64,000 nucleotides of DNA, from assembly GCF_026810505.1 (NCBI RefSeq), contig NZ_CP101750.1:8730515-8794514 (forward strand). The letters are read 5' to 3'. Position 1 is the stretch's first letter. Every line of letters begins with the position of its first letter. The position numbers and the translations under genes were made by a program. Below, one piece after another: positions 34,435 through 43,173 of the stretch. The notes beneath the pieces are model-generated. The model did no database searches. It saw nothing but the letters and a program-made list of their open reading frames with translations, and had not been told where the DNA came from. This DNA comes from Streptomyces sp. Je 1-369 (GTDB taxonomy: Bacteria > Actinomycetota > Actinomycetes > Streptomycetales > Streptomycetaceae).

Positions 34435-35223
34435 ATGACCGCGACCCTCGACAAGGCCACCGGCGCCGCCGCGACGGCCCGCCACGCCGCCCGCCTCGAG
34501 CACGTCTCCAAGTCGTTCACGGGCCCCGCCGGGCCACAGCTCGTCCTGGACGACATCAGCCTCGCCGTCGCACCCGGCGAGTTCGTCACCCTCCTGGGAG
34601 CCTCCGGCTGCGGCAAATCCACCCTGCTCAACCTCGTCGCCGGCCTGGACGAGCCCACCACCGGCGAGATCACCACCGACGGCCGGCCCGCCCTGATGTT
34701 CCAGGAACACGCCCTGTTCCCCTGGCTGACCGCCGGCAAGAACATCGAACTCGCCCTGAAACTGCGCGGCATCGCCCCCAAACGGCGCCGCGAACGCGCC
34801 GAGGAGCTCCTGGCACTCGTGCGCCTCAAGGGCGCCCACCACAAGCGGGTGCACGAACTGTCCGGCGGCATGCGCCAGCGGGTCGCGCTGGCCCGCGCCC
34901 TGGCCCAGGAGAGCCGCCTGCTGCTCATGGACGAGCCCTTCGCCGCCCTGGACGCCATCACCCGCGACGTGCTGCACGACGAACTGACCCGCATCTGGAG
35001 CGAGACACAGCTCTCCGTCCTGTTCGTCACCCACAACGTGCGCGAGGCCGCCCGCCTGGCCCAGCGCGTGATCCTGCTGTCCTCCCGCCCCGGGCGCATC
35101 GCCCGCGAATGGGCCGTGGACATCCCCCAGCCGCGCCGCATCGAGGACAGTGCCGTCGCCGAACTCTCCATCGAGATCACCGAACAGCTGCGGGGGGAGA
35201 TCCGCCGACATGGCCAGTACTGA
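34435..35223 (+). CDS. ABC transporter ATPase (SsuB/TauB-like)
   Basis: 262 aa. An upstream in-frame GTG lies within the ribosome site, so the ATG 7 nt after GGAGG is preferred. Walker A LGASGCGKSTLLNLVAG, Q-loop LMFQEHALFPWLT, signature LSGGMRQRVALARAL, and Walker B LLLMDEPFAALDAITR. It energises import with the adjacent permease and lipoprotein. Its 3' end overlaps the permease by 14 nt. Confidence 0.9.
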   Translation: MTATLDKATGAAATARHAARLEHVSKSFTGPAGPQLVLDDISLAVAPGEFVTLLGASGCGKSTLLNLVAGLDEPTTGEITTDGRPALMFQEHALFPWLTAGKNIELALKLRGIAPKRRRERAEELLALVRLKGAHHKRVHELSGGMRQRVALARALAQESRLLLMDEPFAALDAITRDVLHDELTRIWSETQLSVLFVTHNVREAARLAQRVILLSSRPGRIAREWAVDIPQPRRIEDSAVAELSIEITEQLRGEIRRHGQY

Positions 35224-36097
35224 GACCGGCGCCCACAAGGACGGCAGCGACAACGACCTCGCCGGCCTGGACGCCCTGGAGACCCCCCAGCCCATCCGCA
35301 CGCCCTTCACCCTCACCCTGAAGGAGAAGGTCCTGCCCCCGCTCACCGCCATCGCGCTGGTCCTCGCGGTGTGGCAGGGCCTCATCTCCTTCCACATCGT
35401 GGAGGACCCCAGCAAACTGCCCGCCCCCGGCGCCGTGTGGGACGTGGCCCGCCAGGCCTGGCTGGAGGGCGAACTCCTGGGCTACATCTGGACGTCCGTC
35501 TCGCGCGGCCTGTCCGGCTTCCTGCTCGCCCTGCTCATCGGCACCCCGCTGGGCCTGCTCGTGGCCCGCCTGAAGTTCCTGCGCGCGGCGATCGGCCCGA
35601 TCCTGTCCGGCCTGCAGTCCCTGCCCTCGGTGGCCTGGGTGCCGCCCGCGGTGATCTGGCTGGGCCTGAACAACTCGATGATGTACGCGGTGATCCTGCT
35701 CGGCGCGGTCCCCTCCATCGCCAACGGCCTGGTCTCCGGCGTCGACCAGGTACCGCCGCTGTTCCTGCGGGCCGGCCGCACCATGGGCGCCACCGGCCTC
35801 AAAGGCACCTGGCACGTGGTGCTGCCGGCCGCCCTGCCCGGCTACGTCGCCGGCCTCAAACAGGGCTGGGCCTTCGCCTGGCGCTCCCTGATGGCCGCCG
35901 AGATCATCGCCTCCTTCCCCGACCTGGGCCTGGGCCTGGGCCAGCTCCTGGAGAACGGCCGCAACGCCAGCGACATGGCCATGGTCTTCGAGGCCATCCT
36001 GCTGATCCTGCTGGTCGGCGTCGCCATCGACCTGCTGGTCTTCAGCCCCCTGGAGCGCTGGGTCCTGCGCAGCCGCGGCCTGCTCGTACACCGCTGA
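35210..36097 (+). CDS. ABC transporter permease (SsuC/TauC-like)
   Basis: 295 aa. Six membrane segments are visible from LPPLTAIALVLAVWQGLISF onward, and the BPD-type EAA loop is present near GATGLKGTWHVVLPAALPGYVAGLKQ (shown in part). It is the membrane subunit of the sulfonate/nitrate-type importer and the last gene of the operon begun by the two flavin hydroxylases. A 7-nt inverted repeat (CCGCAGT/ACTGCGG, 36110-36147) follows before the regulator gene. Confidence 0.9.
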   Translation: MASTETGAHKDGSDNDLAGLDALETPQPIRTPFTLTLKEKVLPPLTAIALVLAVWQGLISFHIVEDPSKLPAPGAVWDVARQAWLEGELLGYIWTSVSRGLSGFLLALLIGTPLGLLVARLKFLRAAIGPILSGLQSLPSVAWVPPAVIWLGLNNSMMYAVILLGAVPSIANGLVSGVDQVPPLFLRAGRTMGATGLKGTWHVVLPAALPGYVAGLKQGWAFAWRSLMAAEIIASFPDLGLGLGQLLENGRNASDMAMVFEAILLILLVGVAIDLLVFSPLERWVLRSRGLLVHR

Positions 36098-36177
36098 AAC
36101 CCGCCCCAACCGCAGTCCGACGACCATCGACCCACCCTCTACTGCGGCTAGAGAAACCGCTGCGACGCTCATCCGGA

Positions 36178-37320
36178 ATGGCAGCAGAAAGGGCACACCG
36201 GATGGCTTTCAAAGACGGGCGGGCTACGGTGATCGCAGACAGTTTGAGTTCCGCCGCATTACGGTACGGGGAACCGGCGGCCGGTGAAGGAACCGGCCCG
36301 AGAATCGGCCCCCAGAACATCGAGAAGACACCGGCACAGGAACTCCCGGTCCATGCACTGTCGCCCGGACTGCACCTGCGCCAGGGCGGAATCAACACCG
36401 CCTATCTCCAATTGCTCGTCGAAGCGTCGGGCCGTACGGAATTACCGCCCGTACTCGTCCAGAAAGACGGCTGGCGGATCATCGACGGACTCCACAGGCT
36501 GGAGGCCGCGAAACTCTGCGGCGACCACAGCATAAAAGCACGGCTCGTCGAGTGCACCGACGCCGAAGCACTCGTACTCGCCATGAAGGCCAACAGTTCC
36601 CACGGACTTCCGCTCTCACGGGCCGACCGCATCGCCGGAGCCGAACGCGTCCTTCTCGCCCACCCCGAATGGTCCGACCGCGCCATCGCCAGCGTCACCG
36701 GACTGAGCGCCAAGACGATCGCCGTCCTGCGCGAACGCTCCGCGTGCGCCACCCCGCCCGGCGGCCAGCGCCTGGGCCTGGACGGCAAACTGCGCTCGGT
36801 CGGCGCCGGCGAGGGCCGCCGCCGCGCCGCCGCCTACATCCACGCCCACCCCGAGGCCACCCTGCGCGAAGTCGCCCGGGAGACCGAGGTGTCCCTGGGC
36901 ACCGTCCACGACGTCAGCGCCCGCCTGCGCCGCGGGGTCAGCCCCGAACGCAACGGCCTGCGCGCACCCGGCGCGCACCTGACCCTGCACCCCGCCGACC
37001 GGCCCGCCGACACCCCGCCCACCGCGCACCCGGCCCCGCGCCCGGACCGGCACGCCCCGCCGCAGGCCGCCGAGGCGGCGCCCGCCTGGGAGACGGTCGC
37101 CGCCAAGGTCGCAGGCGACCCGTGCATCCGCTACACCGCGGGCGGCAAGGAGTTCCTGCAGTGGATGGCGCTGCACGCCGGCGACCCGGACGGCTGGCGC
37201 GAGCTCGTCAACGCCGTCCCCGCCCACTGGGTCGGCGTCATCGCGCCCATCGCGGAGAGCGTCGGCAGGGAGTGGAGCCAGTTCGCCGAGCGGCTGCGCA
37301 GCCGCCAGGAAGCCGTCTGA
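36178..37320 (+). CDS. StrR/NovG-like pathway activator (ParB N-terminal domain and HTH)
   Basis: 380 aa from ATG 36178; an in-frame ATG at 36202 is an alternative. Residues ~40-125 form the ParB/Srx-like domain (LRQGGINTAYLQLL, LPPVLVQKDGWRIIDGLHRLEAAKL). An HTH region follows (LSRADRIAGAERVLLAHPEWSDRAIASVTGLSAKTI, shown in part by position 142-178), with a second helical segment near 230. StrR and NovG, of this family, activate antibiotic clusters by binding GTTCRACTG-N11-CRGTYGAAC. Matching sites occur at 23953, 27325 and (N10) 55355, so this gene is the probable cluster-wide activator. Confidence 0.82.
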   Translation: MAAERAHRMAFKDGRATVIADSLSSAALRYGEPAAGEGTGPRIGPQNIEKTPAQELPVHALSPGLHLRQGGINTAYLQLLVEASGRTELPPVLVQKDGWRIIDGLHRLEAAKLCGDHSIKARLVECTDAEALVLAMKANSSHGLPLSRADRIAGAERVLLAHPEWSDRAIASVTGLSAKTIAVLRERSACATPPGGQRLGLDGKLRSVGAGEGRRRAAAYIHAHPEATLREVARETEVSLGTVHDVSARLRRGVSPERNGLRAPGAHLTLHPADRPADTPPTAHPAPRPDRHAPPQAAEAAPAWETVAAKVAGDPCIRYTAGGKEFLQWMALHAGDPDGWRELVNAVPAHWVGVIAPIAESVGREWSQFAERLRSRQEAV

Positions 37321-37348
37321 ACCCCCACCGCCCACCCCCGCACGGCCT

Positions 37349-37585
37349 TCAGGGCCCGGCCTCCAGCTGCCGCTTGAGGGCCCGCTCCACCGGGGACAGG
37401 GCGACCTCCGGACACAGCCGCTCCGGATGACCCGCGGGCGGCCCGCCCCGCGGCGCGGCCTCGGGCGGCGCGGTGCCGGGCGGGGGAGTGTGCTCGGCGG
37501 GCTGCGCCCCCGAGATGTAGATGGCGCCATAGGCCTGCAAGGCCGCGTACACCTCGCGCCACACACGCCTGATCAAGCTGGCCAT
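37349..37585 (-). CDS. small DUF6059-like protein
   Basis: 78 aa: MASLIRRVWREVYAALQAYG at the N-terminus, a Pro/Gly-rich middle, and PPAGHPERLCPEVALSPVER near the end. This is the pattern of a small Streptomyces family (DUF6059) often found next to antibiotic regulators. It has no known function and no membrane helix. It is convergent with the StrR-like gene, 28 nt apart. Confidence 0.6.
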   Translation of the reverse strand: MASLIRRVWREVYAALQAYGAIYISGAQPAEHTPPPGTAPPEAAPRGGPPAGHPERLCPEVALSPVERALKRQLEAGP

Positions 37586-37825
37586 GAATCTCCCTCCACA
37601 GGGGCGTGGCCGCGTGGCGGCGCCGGCTCGGGTGCGCCAGGAGCCGTCACTGTGCGGGCCGCCGGTCGCACCGGGTTCGAAGCCGACTCAAGCGCCGCGG
37701 TGCGGTGTCGAGGCGGACTCGAGCCGCCCCTCCGCCCGGCCTCCAGAGCGCTTTGCCAACGTGGGCGGGTGGAGCAAGCCGGCTCCGCAGCCCCGCGGGG
37801 CGCACGGTCGCGGAAGGACAGGCCC

Positions 37826-37954
37826 ATGGACGAGGCCGAACGTGAGCGGCAGACACGCGGTGTCGAGGGAGTCGCGCCGGTGCTCCGGCTGGCCGGGGTG
37901 GACGAGGAGGAGGACGATCCCGCGGAGTGCAACGTGGTCCGCGGAATCGACTGA
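37826..37954 (+). CDS. short acidic hypothetical peptide (42 aa)
   Basis: An ATG with GAAGGA 8 nt upstream opens a 42-codon frame starting MDEAERERQTRGVEG and ending DDPAECNVVRGID. It is strongly acidic with one Cys and no homology that I recognise. The start-site quality suggests it is expressed, but it could be a chance frame in the 422-nt gap between the DUF6059-like gene and the flavin/F420-type oxidoreductase. Confidence 0.35.
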   Translation: MDEAERERQTRGVEGVAPVLRLAGVDEEEDDPAECNVVRGID

Positions 37955-38007
37955 CCGGGTGCCGGGGCGCGCGTTGCGCCGGTGAGACGAACAAGGAGTC
38001 CAAGACG

Positions 38008-38424
38008 ATGACGCTCTCCCCGCAGCGCGCCGGCGCGACGGCGATGTCCCCCGCGGCACGCCGGTTCCTCACCGCGCCGCACACCGGCGTGCTGAGCACG
38101 CTGCGGCCCGACGGCTCGCCCCACCTGACCCCGGTGCGCTTCACCTGGGACGCACCGGCCGGCCTGGCCCGCGTCCTGACCGTGAACACGACCCGCAAGG
38201 TCAAGAACGTGCTGGCCACCCCGCACGCACGCGTCGCGCTGTGCCAGGTGGACGGCTTCGCCTGGGTCTGCCTGGAGGGCACCGCCCGGATCCTCGATGC
38301 CCCCGAACGCATCGCCGAAGGGGTCCGCCGCTACACCGAGCGCTACTTCTCCGGGCCGCCGAACCCGCCCGGCCGCGTGGTCGTGGAGATCACCGTCGAC
38401 CGGGTGCTGAGCCTCAACTGCTGA
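38008..38424 (+). CDS. PPOX-class flavin/F420-dependent oxidoreductase
   Basis: 138 aa. It has the split-barrel fold of the pyridoxamine-phosphate-oxidase-like family: RRFLTAPHTGVLSTLRPDGSPHLTPV at the start (positions 22-47), VNTTRKVKNVLATPHARVAL, and RYFSGPPNPPGRVVVEI. Members bind FMN or F420 and reduce quinones, enones or nitro compounds. With AAGGAG upstream the start is good. It may reduce a polyketide intermediate, but could equally be a housekeeping detoxification enzyme. Confidence 0.8.
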   Translation: MTLSPQRAGATAMSPAARRFLTAPHTGVLSTLRPDGSPHLTPVRFTWDAPAGLARVLTVNTTRKVKNVLATPHARVALCQVDGFAWVCLEGTARILDAPERIAEGVRRYTERYFSGPPNPPGRVVVEITVDRVLSLNC

Positions 38425-38453
38425 CCCCCCGCCCGCGGCAGGCCCCCGGGCCA

Positions 38454-38921
38454 TCAGCCGCGGGCGCCGGGCGGTACCCCGTCCACCCAGATCAGCCCGA
38501 ACGAGAGCCGGGCCAGGCGCCAGCCGCCCGGAGTGCGGCGGGCCGCGCCGCTCACCGAGGTGCCGGTGGTGAACAACTCCGGGCCCGGGCCGCCGGGATG
38601 GTGCACGTGGGTGGAGAGCAGATTGGCGCGCAGGCTCGCCCCGTCACCCGCCAGCTCCACCACCGCAGGCGAGTTCAGATGCTGGGTGCGCGCGAAATTC
38701 TCCAGCGCGTCCCGGTGCCATGCGGCGAGCCCGGCCATTCCCTCGTGCCGGCTCAGCGGGAATGCGACCACCGCGTCCTCGGTGAACAGGGTGCGCGCCC
38801 ACGCGTCATCGAGCTTTTCGGTGTCCAACGCCAGCAGATAACGGTCCAGCAGACCGCGCACGGTAAAGGCGTCCACCATGGCCGTGTCCGGAGTGAAGGA
38901 TTCAGCTTCAGTCGAGGTCAT
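38454..38921 (-). CDS. SnoaL/NTF2-like polyketide cyclase-like protein
   Basis: 155 aa from MTSTEAESFTPDTAM. It has the SnoaL-like alpha+beta cone: VRGLLDRYLLALDTEKLDDAW, LFTEDAVVAFPL, RTQHLNSPAVVELAG, ending GGWRLARLSFGLIWVDG. The family contains ring cyclases, hydroxylases without cofactors and ketosteroid isomerases. It is divergent from the PKS hydroxylase gene, and the two share a 175-nt promoter region. It is a candidate tailoring or cyclisation enzyme. Confidence 0.72.
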   Translation of the reverse strand: MTSTEAESFTPDTAMVDAFTVRGLLDRYLLALDTEKLDDAWARTLFTEDAVVAFPLSRHEGMAGLAAWHRDALENFARTQHLNSPAVVELAGDGASLRANLLSTHVHHPGGPGPELFTTGTSVSGAARRTPGGWRLARLSFGLIWVDGVPPGARG

Positions 38922-38964
38922 GCTTGAGAATGGGCCCACACACCCGCCCCGACCAACCCCGCCT

Positions 38965-38978
38965 GTCAAAGATCTGAC
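38965..38978. promoter_or_regulatory. imperfect palindrome in the SnoaL/PKS divergent promoter region
   Basis: GTCAAAGATCTGAC, with arms GTCA/TGAC around the palindrome AGATCT. It lies between the divergent SnoaL-like gene and the first gene of the PKS operon, so it is a possible operator. Weak evidence. Confidence 0.25.
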
Positions 38979-39096
38979 GTTGCCCGCACATTTCTGTAGT
39001 GGACTGCAAAAGCTGTGTACCGGCGTCCCTTTACCGGCCGCTCGGGCGCTGTCCATACTCGTAAAACATCAACCACAAGACGGCGGATGGGCGACG

Positions 39097-40572
39097 ATGG
39101 ACAATTATGACGCGGACGTGATCATCGTAGGTGCAGGACCCACCGGCCTTATGCTCGCCGGTGAGTTGGGCCAGCACGGAATTTCCGTTCTCGTGCTCGA
39201 CAGGCTCGCCGAACCGATGCGGCAGTCACGCGCCCTCGGCTTCTCCGCGCGCACCATCGAGGAATTCGCACAGCGCGGACTGCTGACCCGCCTCGGCGAG
39301 GTCGACACCATCCCCGGCGGGCACTTCGGCGGCGTACCGCTGGACTACCAGGTGCTCAGCGGCGGTTCCTACGGCGCACGCGGCATCCCCCAGTCCCGCA
39401 CCGAGGCGATGCTGGCCGGCCACGCCACCGAACAGGGCGCCCGCATCCGCCGCTCGGTGGAGGTCACCGGCCTCGGCCAGGACGAGCACGGGGTGACCCT
39501 GCACACGAGCGGCACCGGGACACAGGACGGCGGCCAGGAACTGCGCGCCCGGTACGTCATCGGGTGCGACGGCGCCCGCAGCCAGGTGCGCGCCGCCGCC
39601 GGCATCGACTTCCCCGGCACCGAACCGGCCATCGAGCTGCGCTTCGCCGACATCAGCGGGGTGCGGCTGCGGCCCCGCTTCGCCGGGGAACGGGTACCCG
39701 GCGGCATGATCATGGTGCTGCCGCTGGGCCCGGACCGCTGCCGCATCATCTACTACGACCGCAGCGAGCCGCTGCGCAAGAGCACCGAGCCGATCACCTT
39801 CGACGAGGTCGCCGACACCTTCCAGAAGCTGTCGGGCGAGGACATCCACGCGGCCACCCCGCTGTGGGTGAGCTCGACCACCGACGTGAGCCGACAGGCC
39901 GAGCGGTACCGGCACGGCCGGGTGTTCCTGGCCGGCGACGCCGCACACATCCACCTGCCCATCGGCGCCCAGGGCATGAGCGCCGGCGTGCAGGACGCGG
40001 TCAACCTCGGCTGGAAACTCGCCCTCGTCCTCAAGGACCTGGCCCCCGACACCCTGCTGGACACCTACCACAGCGAACGCCACCCGGTCGGCGCCCGCAT
40101 CCTGACCAACACCCTGGCCCAGCGCATCCTCTACCTCGGCGGCGAGGAGATCACCCCGCTGCTCGACGTCTTCACCGAACTCACCCGCTACGACTCGGTC
40201 CAGCGCCACCTGGTCGGCATGGTCACCGGCCTGGACATCCGCCACGACGTCGGCGCGGGGGAGCACCCCCTGCTCGGCCGGCGCCTTCAGGACGGCGACC
40301 TGACCTGCGAGGGCCGGCCCACCCGCGTCCACGCCCTGCTGCACACCGGCCGCGGCGTACTGCTCGACCTCGGCGCCGACAGCGCGCTGCCGGCCGCCGC
40401 CAAGGCCTGGTCGGACCGCGTCGACATCGTCACCGCACGCCCCGGCCCCACCCTGCCCGCCGCCGAGGCGATCCTGCTGCGCCCCGACGGCTACATCGCC
40501 TGGATCGCGCCCGACCCGGACGCGCTGCCCCTGCCCGCCGCCCTGGAGCGCTGGTTCGGCCCCGCCGCCTGA
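39097..40572 (+). CDS. FAD-dependent aromatic hydroxylase (angucycline PgaE/UrdE-position)
   Basis: 491 aa from MDNYDADVIIVGAGPTGLML. DG motif YVIGCDGARSQVR near 155, GD motif RVFLAGDAAHIHLPIGAQG near 285, and a C-terminal domain ending DGYIAWIAPDPDALPL. In angucycline clusters (pga, urd, jad) an oxygenase of this family precedes the cyclase and minimal PKS. The position here is the same except for the intervening ring-opening oxygenase. Its likely role is hydroxylation of the nascent benz[a]anthracene (C-12/C-12b type oxidation). Confidence 0.88.
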   Translation: MDNYDADVIIVGAGPTGLMLAGELGQHGISVLVLDRLAEPMRQSRALGFSARTIEEFAQRGLLTRLGEVDTIPGGHFGGVPLDYQVLSGGSYGARGIPQSRTEAMLAGHATEQGARIRRSVEVTGLGQDEHGVTLHTSGTGTQDGGQELRARYVIGCDGARSQVRAAAGIDFPGTEPAIELRFADISGVRLRPRFAGERVPGGMIMVLPLGPDRCRIIYYDRSEPLRKSTEPITFDEVADTFQKLSGEDIHAATPLWVSSTTDVSRQAERYRHGRVFLAGDAAHIHLPIGAQGMSAGVQDAVNLGWKLALVLKDLAPDTLLDTYHSERHPVGARILTNTLAQRILYLGGEEITPLLDVFTELTRYDSVQRHLVGMVTGLDIRHDVGAGEHPLLGRRLQDGDLTCEGRPTRVHALLHTGRGVLLDLGADSALPAAAKAWSDRVDIVTARPGPTLPAAEAILLRPDGYIAWIAPDPDALPLPAALERWFGPAA

Positions 40573-40605
40573 CCGCCCCTCGCCCGACCGCGCCCGCGGC
40601 GGCCC

Positions 40606-40697
40606 GACCGCGCTCCGGCCAAAGGACCGCGCTCCGGCCAAAGGACCGACCGCGCTCCGGCCAAAGGCCCGCGCCCCGGCTAAAGGACCGACCGCGG
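40606..40697. repeat. four tandem 19-23-nt units (GACCGCGCTCCGGCCAAAG)
   Basis: Units 40606-40624, 40625-40643 (perfect), 40644-40666 (GACC duplicated) and 40667-40685 (degenerate), then a partial copy. They fill most of the 218-nt gap between the hydroxylase and the tandem-ABM oxygenase, which holds no gene. Confidence 0.85.
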
Positions 40698-40790
40698 CCC
40701 GCACGGCCGCCGCCCGGCCCCGTGCCGCGGCCCCGGCCCCGCCCGCCGCGCACCCGCCCCTGACAGCCCGACAGGAAGAGACCCGACGCC

Positions 40791-41486
40791 ATGCCCTACA
40801 TCTCCACCCAGGACAAGCACCTGACCGTCCTCAACCTGTTCACCACCGACCAGCCGGAGAAGCAGGACAAGCTGATCCAGGAGATGCGGAAGATCGTCGA
40901 CACCGCGGCGTTCGACGGCTGGATCTCCTCCACCGTGCACGCCGGACAGGACAGCCCCGGCACCGCCAACTTCATCCAGTGGCGCAGCGGCGAGGACCTG
41001 GAGAAGCGGTATGCGGGCGAGGAGTTCAAGCACCGCACGCTGCCCGTCTTCCAGGACATCACCACCTCGATCCGGCTGCTGCAGAGCGAGATCGTCCATA
41101 CCCAGCGCCACCCCTCCCAGGGCGAGGCCACCGAGGTCTCGCCCGACCGCGACGACCACACCGTCATCGAGATCTTCAAGGTCTCCCAGAGCAACCAGGA
41201 CGAGCTGATCGCCGAACTCGGCGAGGGCCAGTCCTGGCTCCTGGAGGTCGACGGCTACCGCTCGCACAGCGTCTTCAAGGGCCTGCGCGCCCGCTTCCTG
41301 GAAGGCCCCTTCGTCGTCGTCTACTCCCAGTGGGCGAGCAAGGCCGACTACGACGCCCACCGCCACCAGGCCACCGCGCGGCAGTCCGAGGCCCGCCAGA
41401 AGTCCGAGGCGCGCATCAACGCCCTGAAGACCGAGAGCGACTGGAACTCCTACCGGGTGATCCACAGCCGCGCCGCCGGCGCGTGA
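40791..41486 (+). CDS. tandem antibiotic-biosynthesis-monooxygenase (ABM) protein, AlpJ/JadG/GilOII-like ring-opening oxygenase
   Basis: 231 aa with two ABM ferredoxin-like domains (residues ~10-100 and ~118-215). The first shows [18 protein letters not shown] and [17 protein letters not shown]. The second shows [17 protein letters not shown] and [17 protein letters not shown]. Two-domain ABM proteins of this length in angucycline clusters (AlpJ, JadG, GilOII) open the B ring of dehydrorabelomycin oxidatively. That leads to the benzo[b]fluorene of kinamycin, or to jadomycin or gilvocarcin skeletons. Its place between the PgaE-like hydroxylase and the cyclase fits. This gene is the best sign that the product is an atypical, ring-contracted angucycline. 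Confidence 0.8.
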   Translation: MPYISTQDKHLTVLNLFTTDQPEKQDKLIQEMRKIVDTAAFDGWISSTVHAGQDSPGTANFIQWRSGEDLEKRYAGEEFKHRTLPVFQDITTSIRLLQSEIVHTQRHPSQGEATEVSPDRDDHTVIEIFKVSQSNQDELIAELGEGQSWLLEVDGYRSHSVFKGLRARFLEGPFVVVYSQWASKADYDAHRHQATARQSEARQKSEARINALKTESDWNSYRVIHSRAAGA

Positions 41487-41575
41487 GCCGCCCGGCCGGC
41501 CGCGCGGGCCCCGCCCGCCGGCCGGTCCCGCCCCCTTCGACCACGGCGCACGGCGCCCACCGCAAGGAGCGAGGT

Positions 41576-41905
41576 ATGCACAGCACGCTGATCGTGGCCC
41601 GGATGGCGATCGACTCCAGCCGCAGCGTCGCCGAACTGTTCACCGACTTCGACGCCACCGACATGCCCCACCGCATGGGCACCCGCCGCCGCCAGCTCTT
41701 CGCCTACCGCGGCCTGTACTTCCACCTCCAGGACTTCGACTCCGACGACGGAGGCGCCCGCATCGAACGCGCCAAGGACGATGCCCGCTTCGTGCGGATC
41801 AGCGACGACCTCAAGCCGCACATCGAGGCCTACGACCCGGCCACCTGGCGCTCCCCGGCCGACGCGATGGCCCAGCGCTTCTACTCCTGGGAGGCCGGCG
41901 CATGA
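41576..41905 (+). CDS. TcmI-family polyketide cyclase
   Basis: 109 aa from [15 protein letters not shown], with AAGGAG-like sequence upstream. It has the PF04673-type dimeric alpha/beta barrel: [44 protein letters not shown] and [19 protein letters not shown]. JadI, PgaF and TcmI of this family close later rings of aromatic polyketides. Here it immediately precedes and overlaps KS-alpha by 4 nt, the standard angucycline order. Confidence 0.9.
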   Translation: MHSTLIVARMAIDSSRSVAELFTDFDATDMPHRMGTRRRQLFAYRGLYFHLQDFDSDDGGARIERAKDDARFVRISDDLKPHIEAYDPATWRSPADAMAQRFYSWEAGA

Positions 41906-43173
41906 CGCAGCGCCGCGTCGTCATCACCGGCCTGGAGGTCCTGGCCCCCGGCGGCCTGGGCCGCAAGGAGTTCTGGCAGCTCATCAGCGAGGGCCGCACC
42001 GCGACCCGCGGCATCACCTTCTTCGACCCCGCCCCCTTCCGCTCCAAGGTGGCCGCCGAGGCCGACTTCTGCGGCCTGGAGCACGGGCTGAGCCCGCAGG
42101 AGGTGCGGCGCATGGACCGCGCCGCCCAGTTCGCCGTGGTCACCGCCCGCGCCGCCGTCCAGGACAGCGGCGCCGAGCTGAGCGAGCACGCCCCGCACCG
42201 CATCGGCGTGGTCGTGGGCAGCGCGGTGGGCGCCACCATGGGCCTGGACGACGAATACCGCGTCGTCAGCGACGGCGGCCGCCTGGACCTGGTCGACCAC
42301 CGCTACGCGGTGCCGCACCTGTACAACTACCTGGTGCCCAGCTCCTTCGCGGCGGAGGTGGCCTGGGCGGTCGGCGCGGAAGGCCCCTCCACGGTCGTCT
42401 CCACCGGCTGCACCTCGGGCATCGACGCGGTCGGCTACGCGGTGGAGCTGGTGCGCGAGGGCTCCGTCGACGTCATGGTCGCCGGGGCGTCCGACGCGCC
42501 GATCTCCCCGATCACCATGGCGTGCTTCGACGCGATCAAGGCGACCACGCCGCGCCACGACGCACCCGAACAGGCCTCACGGCCCTTCGACAGCACCCGC
42601 AACGGCTTCGTGCTGGGCGAGGGCGCCGCCTTCTTCGTCCTGGAGGAGCTCGAGAGCGCCCGGCGCCGCGGCGCCCACATCTACGCCGAGATCGCCGGCT
42701 ACGCCACCCGCTCCAACGCCTACCACATGACCGGACTGCGCCGGGACGGCGCGGAGATGGCCGAGGCCATCCGCCTGGCCCTGGACGAGGCACGGATGAT
42801 CCCCGAGCAGATCGACTACATCAACGCCCACGGCTCGGGCACCAAGCAGAACGACCGGCACGAGACGGCCGCGTTCAAACGGGCGCTGGGCGAGCACGCC
42901 TACCGCACCCCGGTCAGCTCCATCAAGTCGATGGTGGGCCACTCGCTGGGCGCCATCGGCTCCATCGAGATCGCCGCCTCCGCGCTGGCCATGGAGTACG
43001 ACGTGGTGCCGCCGACCGCCAACCTGCACACCCCCGACCCCGAATGCGACCTGGACTACGTGCCGTTGACGGCCCGCGACCAGCAGGTCGATGCGGTCCT
43101 GACGGTCGGCAGCGGCTTCGGCGGATTCCAGAGCGCGATGGTGCTCGCCCCGGCGCGAAGGAGCACCGTATGA
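41902..43173 (+). CDS. ketosynthase alpha subunit of type II PKS
   Basis: 423 aa. The catalytic triad is visible: Cys170 in [16 protein letters not shown], His310 in [16 protein letters not shown], and His347 in [13 protein letters not shown]. It condenses malonyl units on the ACP with the chain-length partner encoded next (4-nt overlap). The overall sequence is that of angucycline-type KS-alpha (JadA/PgaA/AlpA position), expected to build a decaketide. Chain length cannot be proved from sequence reading alone. Confidence 0.95.
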   Translation: MTQRRVVITGLEVLAPGGLGRKEFWQLISEGRTATRGITFFDPAPFRSKVAAEADFCGLEHGLSPQEVRRMDRAAQFAVVTARAAVQDSGAELSEHAPHRIGVVVGSAVGATMGLDDEYRVVSDGGRLDLVDHRYAVPHLYNYLVPSSFAAEVAWAVGAEGPSTVVSTGCTSGIDAVGYAVELVREGSVDVMVAGASDAPISPITMACFDAIKATTPRHDAPEQASRPFDSTRNGFVLGEGAAFFVLEELESARRRGAHIYAEIAGYATRSNAYHMTGLRRDGAEMAEAIRLALDEARMIPEQIDYINAHGSGTKQNDRHETAAFKRALGEHAYRTPVSSIKSMVGHSLGAIGSIEIAASALAMEYDVVPPTANLHTPDPECDLDYVPLTARDQQVDAVLTVGSGFGGFQSAMVLAPARRSTV

